Of a DNA stretch of 64,000 nucleotides, positions 45,901 to 54,834 are shown piece by piece. The translations under genes were made by a program, and so were the position numbers. Below the pieces are notes generated by a model. It had not been told where the DNA came from and made no database searches. It saw only the letters and a list, made by a program, of their open reading frames with translations. How positions within the stretch are numbered: position 1 is the first letter of the stretch; the number at the start of each line of letters is the position of its first letter. This DNA comes from Rana temporaria (Eukaryota; Chordata; Amphibia; Anura; Ranidae), in assembly GCF_905171775.1 (NCBI RefSeq), contig NC_053497.1, forward strand, positions 40,275,781 to 40,339,780, read 5' to 3'.

Positions 45901-48900
45901 ATTATTCTCATGGGTGCTATACATGAAAACTGTGTTGCCAGTAGACTTATGCCTCGTACACACAGCCGGATTTTCAGAGAAAAAAGTCTGACAGGCTTTT
46001 TTTCTAGGAAAGTCTGGCCGTGTGTAGCCTTCATCTAAATTTTTTTTTTTGGAAGTGTGACGGACCTTAGATAGAGAACCTGTTCTCTGTCTTTCCATCG
46101 GACTTCCGACGGACTTACGGCGGACTTTTGTACGGTCAATAGTCCGACCGTGTGTACGAGGCATAAGGGGGCAATTTTCCGGAGAGAGCAAAATCTGGTG
46201 CAGCTCTGCATAGAAACCAATCAGCTTCCAGATTTTATTGTCAAAGCTTAATTGAAGAAACTGAAGTTAGAAGCCGATTGGCTACTATGCACAGCTGCAC
46301 CAGATTTCGAGTGCTCCAGTTTTAGTAAATCAACCCCAAAGACTTTAATGCAGACTTTAAAAATCTCTAATCCCGCGTACACACGACCGCTTTTCACGAC
46401 GAGAAAAATGCCATTTTTTAATTGGTCGTGAAAAACGGTCGTGTGTAGGCTCCAGAGCATCTTTCTCAACGAGAACCTGCTCTATTTTTTCTCATCGTTT
46501 TTCACTTCGCTCTTTTTCACGTCCTGAAAAACGGTCGTGTGTACGCTTTAACGAGGGGGGGAAAACGTGCAGGCTCAGAAGCAAGTTATGAGACGTTGAA
46601 ATTAGCAAAAGCAGCCCAAAGGGTGGCGCCATTCGAATGTAACTTCCTCTTTACAGTGCCGTTGTACGTCACCATGCTTTGCTCGAGCATTTTTTTTCAC
46701 GAACGTGTGTATGCAAGGCAGGCTTGAGAGGAATCACGACAAATCACGTTGAGAAAAAAGTTGTTTTTTTTCATGACATGAATAACGGTCGTGTGTACGC
46801 AGCATAAGGATCTGAAACTCTATTCTTGAATTGAATTAACAGTGCAGCCTTGCTTATAAGGATTTTTTTTTTTTTTTTTTTTTATTATTTACTTGTATTC
46901 TTTCCCTGTCATGAAAATGACAAGCTGCAAGGCCATTTTAATTCCTGCCGAGTTCAGAACTGACAACATAGTGTGAGTCAGCAGCTGCCATTCATTGTGA
47001 CTGACATGGAACTACATCGTTGGATGACGTGATTGATGATGGATCTGCATCGGGGGACTTTTTCTAACCACTTCCAGCCCAGCCCAGGCCAATTCTGGCA
47101 TTTCTGGCATTTCTCTCCTACATATAAAAATCATAATTTTCTTCTAGAAAATGATTTAGAACTCCCAAACTGCTGAACTGGCACATCCGGCTACCAAAAT
47201 GGGGTCATTTTGTGCTATAACCCTTCTCAAAATAAACTATACTAGCACAGGCTGGTCTTTTTTGAACCTCCTCACCTGGATCAATGGAAGACATAGCATA
47301 TATTGAAATAGATAAAAACTGAGGGCACACTGGCCTAGTGCTTTATCCAACAACACATTTTTTTTTAAATATACAAAATAAAACTACTCACAAGTGTAGG
47401 TAGTAAAATCGCTCATAAAGCCACTACAGGTGGCTGCAATCTCTCAGTTTGCCAAAGCCTCTAGCTCTAGCAGGACTTCACCGAATCCCTGCTGGCTGAC
47501 ACGTTTCGAAGGATGTCCTTCTTCATCAGAGCCAGGGAGGTGAAGCGGCTTAGGCGGAAGGTCATGTCCAAGGAAGAGCAGGAAGGGTCGACTGAGGAGA
47601 GAAGGGAAGGAGTATGGTGGTGGAGGAGCCTTCAGATAAAATTTGTTGTTTGGCTCTGATAATGAAGGACATCCTTCGAAACGCATTAGCCAGCAGGGCC
47701 CCCTGATGAGGTCCTTCTCAAACTAGAGGCTTTGGTAAGCTGAGAGATTGCAGTCACCTATAGTGGCTTTATAAGCGATTTTACTACCTACACTTGTGAG
47801 TAGTTTTATTTTGTATCTTTTTTTTAACAAATTTATGTTGTTGGATAATGCACCAGGCCAGTGCGCCCTCTGTTTTTATCTATTTCCACAGTGTTCTGAG
47901 GACAACCTCAGTCCTAGTGGGCAGCAAGGCTTGATAGTAATATCCACTTCGGACTACAGAGTTATTTTTCTGATCTGGACTATCACACCAATGCGCAGGA
48001 GAATATTGTTTCTGTTGTACATGACATATGTTACCTGGATAAGACAACCATCGCTTTATGGACTCTGTCACATCAAATGAAATCCAGTCATCTTCCTCTG
48101 TTATCCATACATACATGCTATCAAGAAATCGAGAGGAGATGTTGCTGTCAACCTGAAAGAGAACAGAGAGCCTGATTTTTAAAATGGGTGTAAGGAAAAA
48201 AATAGCTTACACTTAAATGCAAACCTCAGGTGAGCTACAGTGTGGAAATAGGCACCATGTCTACAGTTTTCTGTCCCCCACCATAACCCAACTGTAGCTC
48301 CATTTCTGTCTGCATTTCTACGCACTGCAGCTCAGCTTTGGTGCATAGAAATGAATGAAATGTCATGTGTTTAAATAAAGTTATAAAAAAAAGTAAACAG
48401 TACTCTGCTCACTGCTGGCCAGAACTGACACTACCTGCATTTTGCCTTTGCATTTTACCATACAGGTAATATGAACCGGCCCTAATGCCCCGAACACACG
48501 AGCAGTTTTCCCTTCTGGAAAAAAACAATGGTTTTCCTGACGGAATTCCTCTCAAGCATGCCTTGCATACACACGGTCACACAAAAGTTTGGTGAAATTT
48601 TGACTGCCAAGAACGCGGTGACGTAAAAGACTAAGACGAGCCGACAAAATGAAGTTCTATGCTTCCGAGCATGCGTAAAATTGTTTCCGAGCAGGCAATG
48701 ATTCAGAGAAGGATTGGGAGAAAGTGCTGTGGTCAGATGAGACCAAAATTGGCATTAACTCGACTCGAGAAAAATGTTGACTATGACCCTAAGAACACCG
48801 TCAAGCATGGAGGTGGAAACATGATGCTTTGGGGCTGTTTCTCTGCTAAAGGTACAGGTCGACTTTGCCGCATTGAGGGGCCAATGGACAGGGCCATGTA

Positions 48901-51027
48901 CTGTACCTTGGATGAGAACCTTCTTCCCTCAGCCAGAACATGGGCATGTTGGTGACCTCAGTGCCCTTTTATGGACACATGCTAATATTTAGTCAATTGA
49001 CAAATGAGGGTAATGTCAATAGCAGTGCCCTTATACAGACACATGCTCATATTTACATCGTTACATAGTTAGTCAGGTTTAAAAAAAGACACAAGTCCAT
49101 CTTGTTCAACCAAAAAATTATTATAATAATACAATCCCATATACACAATCCTTCACCCACAGTTGATCCAGAGGAAAGCAAAAAAAAACAGCAAAGCATT
49201 CTCCAATTTGCTACAGCGGCTGGAAAAAAAACTTCCTGATCCCCCTAGAGGCAATCGAATTTTCCCCTGATCAACTTTATAAATGTAAGTACCCAGTTAT
49301 ATTTAGGAAAGTATCCAGGCCTTTTTTAAAGCAATCTACTGATCTGGCCAGAACCACCTCTATAGGGAGTCTATTCTACATTTTCACAGCTCTTACTGCG
49401 AAGAAACCTTTCCGTATTTGGACATTAAATCTTTTTTCCTCTAGACGCAAATAATGCCCCCTTGTCCTCTGTGATGACCTTAAAGTGAATAACTAAACAC
49501 CAAGTTCACTATAAGGACCCCTAATATATTTGTACATGTTGATCATATCCCCCCTTATTCTCCTCTTCTCAGGAGTCAATACATTCAGTTCCTCTAATCT
49601 TTCCTCATAGCTGAGCTCCTCCATGCCTCTTATCAGTTTGGTTGCCCTTCTCTGCACTTTCTCCAGCTCCCCGATATCCTTTTTTGAGAACTGGTGCCCA
49701 AAACTGAACTGCATATTCCAGATGAGGTCTTACTAATGGTTTGTACAGGGGCAAAATGATATCTCTGTCTCTGGAGTCCATACCTCTCTTATACAAGAAA
49801 GCACTTTGCTCGCTTTGGAAACCGCAGCTTGGCATTGCATGTTATTATTGAGCTTATGATCTACCAAAACCCCCAGATCCTTCTCCACTACGGATCCCCC
49901 CAGTTGTACTCCCCCTAGTATGTATGATGCATATTCTTAGCCCGCAAGTGCATAACTTTACATTTATCAACATTAAACCTAATTTTCCACTTAGTCAATG
50001 ACCAAATATGGGCATGTGTCCATTTAAAGGCACTGACGTTACCGGCATCCCAACCTATTTGTTTATGTGTGCTGCTGGGCGGGGAATGACCAAACCTAAA
50101 GCTCGGTGGATTAAAAAATGTCTGGAAGCTCTGGTACAGATAGAGATGCATTCAAAGGACGCTCAAGCTCTTCTCTACTTTACACCAAACTCATCAAACC
50201 ATGTATTGATCTTTGTGAATCTGATCCCAATACTGTAGTTGGCAGTACATATCTGTCCGTATAGTGTAAGGAATGAAAATTGTTGTTCCAAATTGCCCAA
50301 CTAAAACAACTAAGATAATTTTCAGAAGCTGAAAGCTAAGCTTGCAGTATACTTCAGCCAATGTTAGGTTGGACAATTTTAAAGGAAACTTGATTCCCTG
50401 ACTAAAGCCCTCTACACACGATCGGTTTGTCCGATGAAAACAAACCGATCGTGTGTGGGCCCCATCTGTTTGTTTTCCATCGGTGAAAAAAATAGAACAT
50501 GTATTACATTTTTCCTATGGATAAAAAAACGATCATCTGTGTGTAAGTCCATCGGTCAAAAATCCATGCATTCTCAGAATCAAGTCGATGCATGCTCGGA
50601 AGCATTGAACTTCATTTTTTTCAGCACGTCGTAGTGTTTTACGTCACCGCGTTTTGGCACAGTCGGATTTTTGACTGATGGTGTGTAGGCATGACTGATG
50701 AAAGTCAGCTTCATCGGATATCCGACGAAAAAATCCATCGGATCAGATTCCATCAGATATCCGATCGTGTATACAAGGCTTAAGAGCAACAAGTCACATT
50801 TGTCATCAAAGTTATACCGTAACAATACTAATGACCCCAAAGGTGTCCCCATAGACTCACTCTGTACAGCTCCAGTCTGATCTCTGTATTCTTTGTCGCT
50901 TTTGTCGACTTTTTCCGAAATATTCGCAGTTCAGCCTGGTGCAGCATTTCTTGAGTTACCACACTCTCCCTTACTTGGGTCATGTTGAAGGTGAATATGA
51001 ACTCGTTGGGCTTACCTTCTGTAGATT
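36139..51027 (-). CDS. tgfb1: TGF-beta ligand (TGF-beta-1 orthologue, amphibian TGF-beta-5 type), exons 2-7
   Basis: Minus-strand gene; coding exons join(51027..50861, 48152..48035, 45863..45765, 43376..43229, 40021..39868, 36297..36139), 845 nt, all in phase with AG/GT introns. Exon lengths 118, 148 and 154 equal those I recall for human TGFB1. Encodes most of the latency-associated prodomain (two N-glycosylation sites, CSC dimer cysteines, RGD), a RRRR furin-type site and a 112-residue mature ligand with nine cysteines ending RSCQCS. The secreted dimer signals through TGF-beta type I/II receptors to SMADs. CCVKPLYINFRKDLGWKWIH and NQNNPGASISPCCVP agree with Xenopus TGF-beta-5 from memory. 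Exon 1 was not found up to 64000, so intron 1 is at least 13 kb. Confidence 0.95.
36559..37062. mobile_element. Long fold-back element in tgfb1 intron 6
   Basis: Two arms of about 240 bp are almost perfect inverted repeats around 36812 (CGCCTGCGCA, five bases, TATGCGCAGGCG). Arm landmarks are TAAGCATAGTAGCGCAAGCT and its complement, and CCCCGCGGGGA on both sides. Non-coding. Minus- and plus-strand ORFs of 83-93 codons mirror each other. Confidence 0.85.
37140..37467. mobile_element. Palindromic MITE in tgfb1 intron 6
   Basis: GGGGGTTATTTACGAAAGG and CCTTTAAGTAACCCCC are the ends. Arms contain AAGTGCAAACTACAAGTGC and GCACTTGTAGTTTGCACTTG. Central spacer is about 100 bp. Confidence 0.8.
37490..38128. 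mobile_element. Interspersed repeats in tgfb1 intron 6
   Basis: A TTTACTAAAACAAGAAAATG and CTGGTGCAGCTCTTCATAGA piece (half of the MITE at 46167-46338) is followed by a repeat with AAAACCTTCTGTGTGCAGCA and ATTGGCTCCCACTGCTGTCA. The latter is shared with 43556-43960. No gene; the 123-codon minus frame has no known match. Confidence 0.5.
38129..38469. other. tgfb1 intron 6, no feature seen
   Basis: Non-coding. Contains a T-run near 38339. Nothing recognised. Confidence 0.4.
38733..39790. mobile_element. GGGCCAGATTCA-family MITE, copy E (3-bp duplication GCT)
   Basis: GGGCCAGATTCACA to TGTGAATCTGGCCC, flanked by GCT (38730-38732 and 39791-39793). Near the right end a 19-bp unit GAGATACGACGGAGTATCT is repeated about six times (39640-39755). 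The 191-codon plus ORF is an artefact of this element. Confidence 0.85.
39299..39568. mobile_element. Harbinger-like MITE nested in copy E
   Basis: GGCCTCGTACACACGGCCGA to CGTGTGTACGAGGCC, with TTA after. Interior is palindromic around AGAGAACATGTTCTCT. Confidence 0.7.
39868..40021 (-). CDS. tgfb1: tgfb1 exon 6
   Basis: 154 nt. Acceptor TTTCCATTACAG before GAACAGT; donor after AAG is GTAAGC. Encodes NSGKNCCVKPLYINFRKDLG through WKWIHEPKGYEANYCLGNCP to DKQYSK, the first half of the cystine-knot ligand. The first base completes a Thr codon with exon 5. An ORF running past the donor is not real coding. Confidence 0.97.
40210..40500. mobile_element. Inverted-repeat element in tgfb1 intron 5
   Basis: GATGTCATCCTCACAG and CTGTGAGGATGACATC, and CTGCAGATCGGGACTGAG and CTCAGTCCCGATCTGCAG, are inverted pairs around about 40395 (TTAACAAGT and ACTTGTTAA). 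Ends are less well matched. Confidence 0.7.
40570..41640 (+). repeat. About 1.07-kb minisatellite, 19-20 bp unit, in tgfb1 intron 5
   Basis: More than 50 units of the type GGGGCTCTGTGTTGTGTTGA with variants GGGGCACTTTGTTAAGTAAA. The right half shows longer-period recurrences of unit types. Strand asymmetry is strong (G and T on plus). ORFs inside on both strands are repeat artefacts. Confidence 0.92.
41641..42309. other. tgfb1 intron 5, no feature seen
   Basis: AT-rich unique-looking DNA. No ORF or recognised repeat. Confidence 0.4.
42310..42830. mobile_element. TTAACCACTTG-family fragment in tgfb1 intron 5
   Basis: TTGGTTTGCGCAAAAGTTTA, ACTAGTAATGGTGGTGATCAG, GGCTGGGAAGGGGTTAA and CGGCGGACATCTAGTCCG match interior landmarks of the copies at 10809 and 15545. 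Both ends are missing. Confidence 0.55.
42866..43010. repeat. (TA)n/(TATG)n microsatellite in tgfb1 intron 5
   Basis: Runs of TATATATA with TGTGTATG and its complement form a self-complementary block. A shorter (TA)n lies at 43192-43212, close to the exon 5 donor. The 228-codon ORF across it is low complexity (Tyr-Ile repeats). Confidence 0.9.
43229..43376 (-). CDS. tgfb1: tgfb1 exon 5
   Basis: 148 nt. Acceptor TTTTTTTTTAG before GGTTCTC; donor GTTAGT after AC. Encodes the end of the latency peptide with LKRGDMKEL (the integrin-binding RGD that in human TGFB1 serves release by alpha-v integrins), PPYLLITYTP, the RRRR cleavage site and AVDEEYCR, the start of the mature ligand. The splice completes a Thr codon. 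Confidence 0.96.
43556..43960. mobile_element. Interspersed repeat in tgfb1 intron 4
   Basis: TATGCATTAAGGTGAAAAAAC and GCCATTGGCTCCCGCTGCTG parallel 37645-37830. GC-rich middle, ends not resolved. Confidence 0.5.
43961..44389. other. tgfb1 intron 4, probable repeat fragments
   Basis: TTCCTTTATTTCCTGTGCCATAG and TGTCCCTATCTGGAAGATTTCCCCTC-like phrases recall 22790-22920. A-rich at 44290-44385. No gene. Confidence 0.4.
44395..44947. repeat. 63-bp higher-order minisatellite built of 21-bp modules, tgfb1 intron 4
   Basis: Basic module is like GTCCACTGCTCTACTGACAC plus one base (21 bp). Three module types make a 63-bp unit with TCTCTGCCCTTATGACACC in the third. Because 21 and 63 are multiples of three and no module has a stop, long ORFs appear on both strands (193 and 246 codons). 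Confidence 0.92.
45036..45432 (+). repeat. About 26-bp minisatellite, about 14 copies, tgfb1 intron 4
   Basis: CCATAATCTCCTATTG followed by a variable G/C block such as GCCGGGGGCC or TCCAGGGGCC. Confidence 0.92.
45433..45764. other. tgfb1 intron 4, no firm feature
   Basis: GC-rich phrase GGTGTCACCCGGGTGCGGAC suggests a repeat fragment. Nothing else seen. Confidence 0.35.
45765..45863 (-). CDS. tgfb1: tgfb1 exon 4
   Basis: 99 nt. Acceptor TTTGTATTTTCAG; donor GTAAGA. Encodes IPSSLTNEKQSFRLQMPCSC through SSVTEDEKMEIG. The PCSCSS corresponds to the CSC motif whose cysteines link the latency peptide dimer. The exon is about 21 nt longer than the human one (78 nt as I recall), through extra residues before FRL. 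In-frame exon use is supported by phases 1/1 on both sides. Confidence 0.9.
45950..46163. mobile_element. PIF/Harbinger-like MITE in tgfb1 intron 3
   Basis: TGCCTCGTACACACAGCCGG to GACCGTGTGTACGAGGCA. TTA on the left, TAA on the right. Confidence 0.7.
46167..46338. mobile_element. Small palindromic MITE in tgfb1 intron 3
   Basis: AAATCTGGTGCAGCTCTGCA and TGCACAGCTGCACCAGATTT are the arms, with AACCAATCAGCTTC and GAAGCCGATTGGCT inside. A half copy is at 37525-37600. Confidence 0.7.
46371..46804. mobile_element. PIF/Harbinger-like MITE with TAA duplication, tgfb1 intron 3
   Basis: TCCCGCGTACACACGACCG to ACGGTCGTGTGTACGCAGCA, flanked by TAA on both sides (46368-46370 and 46805-46807). Several GTCGTGAAAAACGGTCGTGT-like inverted phrases inside. 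Confidence 0.75.
46805..47300. other. tgfb1 intron 3, no firm feature
   Basis: A T24-like run at about 46863-46885, and TAACCACTTCCAGCCCAGCC at about 47068 opening a fragment of a CCACTT-type repeat. No gene. Confidence 0.4.
47318..47882. mobile_element. Long inverted-repeat element close to tgfb1 exon 3
   Basis: Ends GGGCACACTGGCC and GGCCAGTGCGCCC. Arms share CTACTCACAAGTGTAGGTAG and CTACCTACACTTGTGAGTAG, and ATCCTTCGAAACG and CGTTTCGAAGGAT. About 200-bp arms. Its right end is about 150 bp from the exon 3 donor. Confidence 0.75.
48035..48152 (-). CDS. tgfb1: tgfb1 exon 3
   Basis: 118 nt. Acceptor TCTGTTCTCTTTCAG before GTTGACAGC; donor GTAACA. Encodes VDSNISSRFLDSMYVWITEE, then DDWISFDVTESIKRWLSYPG. 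NIS is a probable N-glycosylation site at the place of the human NNS, and WISFDVTESIKRWLS matches the conserved straitjacket/arm core of the latency peptide. Confidence 0.95.
48484..48640. mobile_element. PIF/Harbinger-like MITE, right end lost
   Basis: Begins TAATGCCCCGAACACACGAGC and has GCGGTGACGTAAAAGACTAAG and GAGCATGCGT. The right half is missing where a Tc1 fragment begins. Confidence 0.6.
48688..48945 (+). pseudogene. Tc1-like transposase fragment
   Basis: Reads DWEKVLWSDETKIG (holding the first catalytic aspartate of the DDE triad), then after a frameshift HGGGNMMLWGCFSAKGTGRL. Only the central part of a Tc1/mariner transposase remains, on the plus strand, and no terminal repeats are seen. 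It cannot be functional. Confidence 0.85.
48960..50040. mobile_element. Inverted-repeat element split by a CR1 LINE
   Basis: CAGTGCCCTTATACAGACAC before the LINE and GTGTCCATTTAAAGGCACTG after it are inverted arms, so the LINE inserted into (or was carried in) a small palindromic element. Confidence 0.5.
49062..49999 (-). pseudogene. 5'-truncated CR1-type LINE, minus strand
   Basis: Reading on the minus strand: KIRFNVDKCKVMHLRAKNMH, then frameshifts, RPHLEYAVQFWAPVLKK, LEKVQRRATKLIRGMEELSY, RLEELNVLTPEKRRIRGDMI and a 3' UTR ending GACTAACTATGTAA. It is the same family as 17138-17499. Several frame breaks; inactive. Confidence 0.88.
50406..50780. mobile_element. PIF/Harbinger-like MITE with TAA duplication, tgfb1 intron 2
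   Basis: AGCCCTCTACACACGATCGG to CCGATCGTGTATACAAGGCT, flanked by TAA (50403-50405 and 50781-50783). Its interior is in reverse orientation to the other copies (GAATCAAGTCGATGCATGCT). It ends 80 bp from the exon 2 donor. Confidence 0.8.
50861..51027 (-). CDS. tgfb1: tgfb1 exon 2
   Basis: 167 nt. Acceptor GATTATCCCTGCAG before AATCTACAG; donor GTGAGT. Encodes STEGKPNEFIFTFNMTQVRE through MLHQAELRIFRKK to IRLELYR. FNMT is a probable N-glycosylation site equivalent to human FNTS, and AELRIFR matches AELRLLR of human TGFB1. The first two bases complete a codon begun in exon 1, which is not in view. Confidence 0.93.
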
Positions 51028-51244
51028 CTGCAGGGATAATCATAAAAACAAACTAAGTCTGCGCCATTTATTGAAAAAGTGTTATGTACAAAAACACATA
51101 GACCCTTGTACAGTAATGGTCCGCTGCTGGCCTATTAGAGAGCATACACTCACATCTGCTGCTAGCTATGAGTCTTGATGAGTGCGGTGATGCGTTAAGT
51201 AGTATTAATCTCTCCAAAATATTGAATATATTGCATTTTGCCAA
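51028..51244. other. tgfb1: tgfb1 intron 1, no feature seen
   Basis: Intronic DNA next to the exon 2 acceptor. Nothing recognised. Confidence 0.4.
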
Positions 51245-51615
51245 TTCATAGATGTGGTGGCTGCATTCAGTTCCGTCTTTAAGGCAGGGCTGGGCCCTGT
51301 CATTGTTGTGGGGCCCAAAGCCAATGGTCATATCCTCCTTATCTGGCAGCGGCCGATTCGTTCTCCAGGCCTCCGATGGCACGGGAGAGCCCGGAGAAGC
51401 ACCGAATGGCAGCAGGAGGGGGGATGTCCCCTCCCGCCACCTATAAGAACGATTAAGCGGTGGAACCGCCGCTATGATCATTCTTATGGTGCACAGAATC
51501 GCCGCCTGAAGAGAAGGATATCTGAGTAATGCCTGTAGCTGCAGACATCATTCAGATACCCCAACTAAAGTCCAGGACGTTATATGATGTCCTACGGTAC
51601 GGAAGTGGTTAAAAT
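51245..51615. mobile_element. CACTT-ended interspersed repeat
   Basis: GGGGCCCAAAGCCAATGGTC, CGGTGGAACCGCCG and the ending ACGGAAGTGGTTAA point to another (A)ACCACTT family. Non-coding. Confidence 0.45.
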
Positions 51616-51699
51616 AACAGAAAAATGTACCACAGCTTTTCGCCGGATTAAAAAGAACGTTTTATGTATAAGTTTATGTCCAGATAAAACTTTTATATA

Positions 51700-52740
51700 T
51701 CATAGTCGCGGCTGGCCAGGACTTGAGCCAAGGCAGAAGAACATGCGAGTGGAGCTGAATGGGCACGCACCCGAAACTGAAGAAATATTCCCTCCGCTCC
51801 GACCAGCACATGATCATCAGAAAGGGGCACAGATAATGGAATAAATGTAATTTAGTTTTTTTTTTTTTTTATTCTGCACTGACTGGGGCAGATTCATCAA
51901 AGAGATACGACGGCGGATCTCCTGATCCGCCGTCGTACCTCTGAGTCCAGCCGGTCGGATCTATGAGGCTGATTCATAGAATCAGATTCCGCATAGATCT
52001 CCCTTAGATCCGACTGGTGTAAGTGACTTACACCAGTCGAATCTTAGGCTGCAATCTACCGCCGGCCGCTAGGTGTCGTCGCTTTTTTTTACGCGTCGGA
52101 TATGCAAATGGGGAGAACCGCCGATTCAAGTCCGTACGCCCGCCCGTCGCTTTTTTTCAACGTCGTTTGCGTTCGGCTATTTCCGGCGGATAGCTACCCC
52201 TGCTATATGAGGGGTAGCTAATGTTAAGTATGGCCGTCGTTCCCGCGCCAAGATTCAAATTTTTACGTTGTTTGCGTAAGTCGATCGGGAATACGGATGG
52301 CCGCAATTGACGTAGCCGCCGCAAACAATGACGTCCTAGCGACGTCATTTGGAGCATGCGCACTGGGAAATTGCGCCGGCGGCGCATGCGCAGTTAAATC
52401 GGCGGGGGAACGCGCCTGATTTAAATTGTACACTCCCCCTAGCCGCGGAATTTGCATTCCGCCAGGGGAGTTACGATCCGACGGTGCAATTTTCGTGGTA
52501 AGTGCTTTGTGAATACTGCACTAGCCTCGCTAAATTGCACCGGCGGATCGTAAAACACGTAGATTGAGCGGATCTAAAGATCCGCTGATCTACATGAATC
52601 TGGCCCACTGTCTTTGAAATTGCCCCAGCCCCTGTTCAAATGCAACCCAGGGACAAAACTCGGGACGGACTTGGTCCGGGGACAGTGCCCTCAATCCGGG
52701 GACTGTCCCCGGAACCCGGGGATGTCTAATCACCCTACAA
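51700..52740. mobile_element. Interspersed repeat interrupted by MITE copy F
   Basis: GCCAGGACTTGAGCCAAGGC, GAAGAAATATTCCCTCC and AGCACATGATCATCAGAA, then after the MITE ACTGTCTTTGAAATTGCCCC and CCGGGGACAGTG. The uninterrupted sister is at 22340-22690. Confidence 0.7.
51885..52606. mobile_element. GGGCCAGATTCA-family MITE, copy F (ACT duplication, empty site known)
   Basis: GGGGCAGATTCAT to ATGAATCTGGCCC, flanked by ACT (51882-51884 and 52607-52609). The same host repeat at about 22551 has one uninterrupted ACT. 722 bp, interior landmarks AATGTTAAGTATGGCCGTCG and GCGCATGCGCAG. Confidence 0.92.
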
Positions 52741-53068
52741 TAGAGGAAAAGTGTTGTCACGGCAAAATAATTCCATTTCACTTCCTGTCGTGTCTGCAGT
52801 CCAAGAAATTAAGAAAAATCTCTTCAATGGGTTACAGGTGTCAAAAAACAACCTGATAAATGAGGGGAAATCTTCTTATGTGGATACCAGTTCTGGTGAC
52901 AACCAGGGAATCCCTCGTGTTGGAGGGATTTCCTCCTACTTCCTGTTTTGGCTTTAAAAGACTGCAAGTGAACAGAAATCTCCTCAATGGGACACATGTC
53001 AAAAAATGACAGGGGTAATAATCCTTCCTTACTCTCCAAAATAAAAAAACAAAACCTTTAGTTCTACT
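52741..53068. other. Intronic or upstream DNA, repeat-like
   Basis: TCACTTCCTGTCGTGTCTGC and GGGAATCCCTCGTGTTGGAG recall 22790-22900. No gene. Confidence 0.4.
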
Positions 53069-54545
53069 TTAACCACTTAAGGACCGCCGCACGACTCTAT
53101 ATGTCCTTAGTTAGCTGCCATTACCGAGGGATATCTTGGTAATGGCAGCAGCTGCCACAGCCGAGGTATCCATCTCTTCAGGCGGCGGTCCTGTAAACAA
53201 TAATGGTGGTCTCTGTGGCAGACTCAGCGCAAGATCACTGTTATCAGCAGCGGGAGAGGGGCCCCTTCTCCGCCGCTTACCGGAGCCGTCGGCAGCAGCG
53301 GAGGCGTTCGGGTTCTTTCTCGTGCTGGTCATGAATACGAGTGAGGGCAAGATGGCCCCCACCCGTATCCATACCATAGCAGGGCGGAAGTGACATCAAA
53401 ACGTCACTTCCGCCCATACATCTTAAAGGGCCAATTTATTTTTGTAATTTTTTCAAATTTCTTTTTTTCCTATTGCATTTTAGTCTAAATATGAGATCTG
53501 AGGTCTTTTTGACCCCAGATATCATATTTAAGAGGACCTGACATTTTTTTTTCTATTACAAAGGATGTTTACATTCCTTGTGATAGGAATAAAAGTGAGC
53601 CAATTTTTTATTTCTTTTTTAAACAGTGTCAAAATATATACAATAAAGTAAAATAAATAATATATTTTTTTTTTTAAAGCGCCCCGTCCCGACGAGCTTG
53701 TGTGCAAAAGCATACATGAGTAGCGCCCACATAAGAAGGGATGTTTACATTTCTTGTAATTGGAATAAAAGTGACACAATTTTTTTTCTAAAAATAGATA
53801 AAATCTAGTAAAATAAATAATAATAAAAAAATAAAAAATTTAAAGCGCCCCGTCCCGACCAATTTGCACGCAGAAGTGAACACATACATGAGTAGCGCCC
53901 GCATATGAAAACGATGTTCAAACCACCCATGTGAGGTATCACTGCAATCGTTAGAGCGTGAGCAATAATTCTAGCCCTCTGTAATTCAAAACAAGCAACC
54001 TGTAGAATTTTTTAAACGTCACCAATGGAGATTTTTAAGGGTAAAAGTTTGACGCCATTCCACGAGCGGGCGCAATTTTGAAGCGTGACATGCAATTTAC
54101 TCAGCGTAACATTATCTTTCACAATATAATAAAAAATTGGACTAACTTTACTGTTGTCTTATTTTTTTATTAAAAAAAGTGATTTTTTTTTCTGAAAAAA
54201 GTGTGCTTGTAAGACTGCTGCGCAAATACGGTGTGACAAAAAGTATTGCAACGACCGCCATTTTATTCTCTAGGGTGTTAGGAAAAAAATGTATAATGTT
54301 TGGGGGTAACGGTCAGATTGTATAATTACCACAAATTATTTTAAAAAAATCAATGCCATTTCAAAGTATAGGTCTTTCCTACATATTTTAGCATTTTTTT
54401 AACCAAACTTCTTTGCATATACGGTATGTGCAAAGGGTATTTCACAAGAGAACCAACATGAAACCTGGACTCAGCAACTAAAAGGCCATTTCTTGACATT
54501 ATTTTGGGTGACCTGGACGCTTTGGGGGGGGGGGGGGGGGGGGGG
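53069..54545. mobile_element. TTAACCACTT-family element, different subfamily
   Basis: Begins TTTAACCACTTAAGGACCGC. Contains two copies of a block with AAAGCGCCCCGTCCCGAC and CATGAGTAGCGCCC (about 53680 and 53845) and TCACTGCAATCGTTAGAGCG. Ends near a G20-type run (54526-54545). No gene; the 85-codon frames are chance. Confidence 0.45.
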
Positions 54546-54834
54546 ATTTCCAGTTTTCCTTCCTAGATTTTCTGAAGCTTAGCATACATCAGCTGATAAC
54601 CTTCTAACTTTCTCCAATCATTACATGGTGAAGCTGAATTCTTAGAACATGATGTCAGGTTGGGTTTGTTTTCTGTCCATTATAAACAGAAAGCAGATTA
54701 TAAAAATACCATTCATTCCATTTAGGTCAGTTACAGAGAAAGGGAAAAGCCTGGGATTTAAGCAGATTCTACTCATAATGGCATACATACTATATGACCA
54801 AAGGACACCTTACCATCACACCACTATGAGCGTG
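54546..54834. other. Non-coding, no gene seen
   Basis: AT-rich; no recognised element. Confidence 0.35.
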
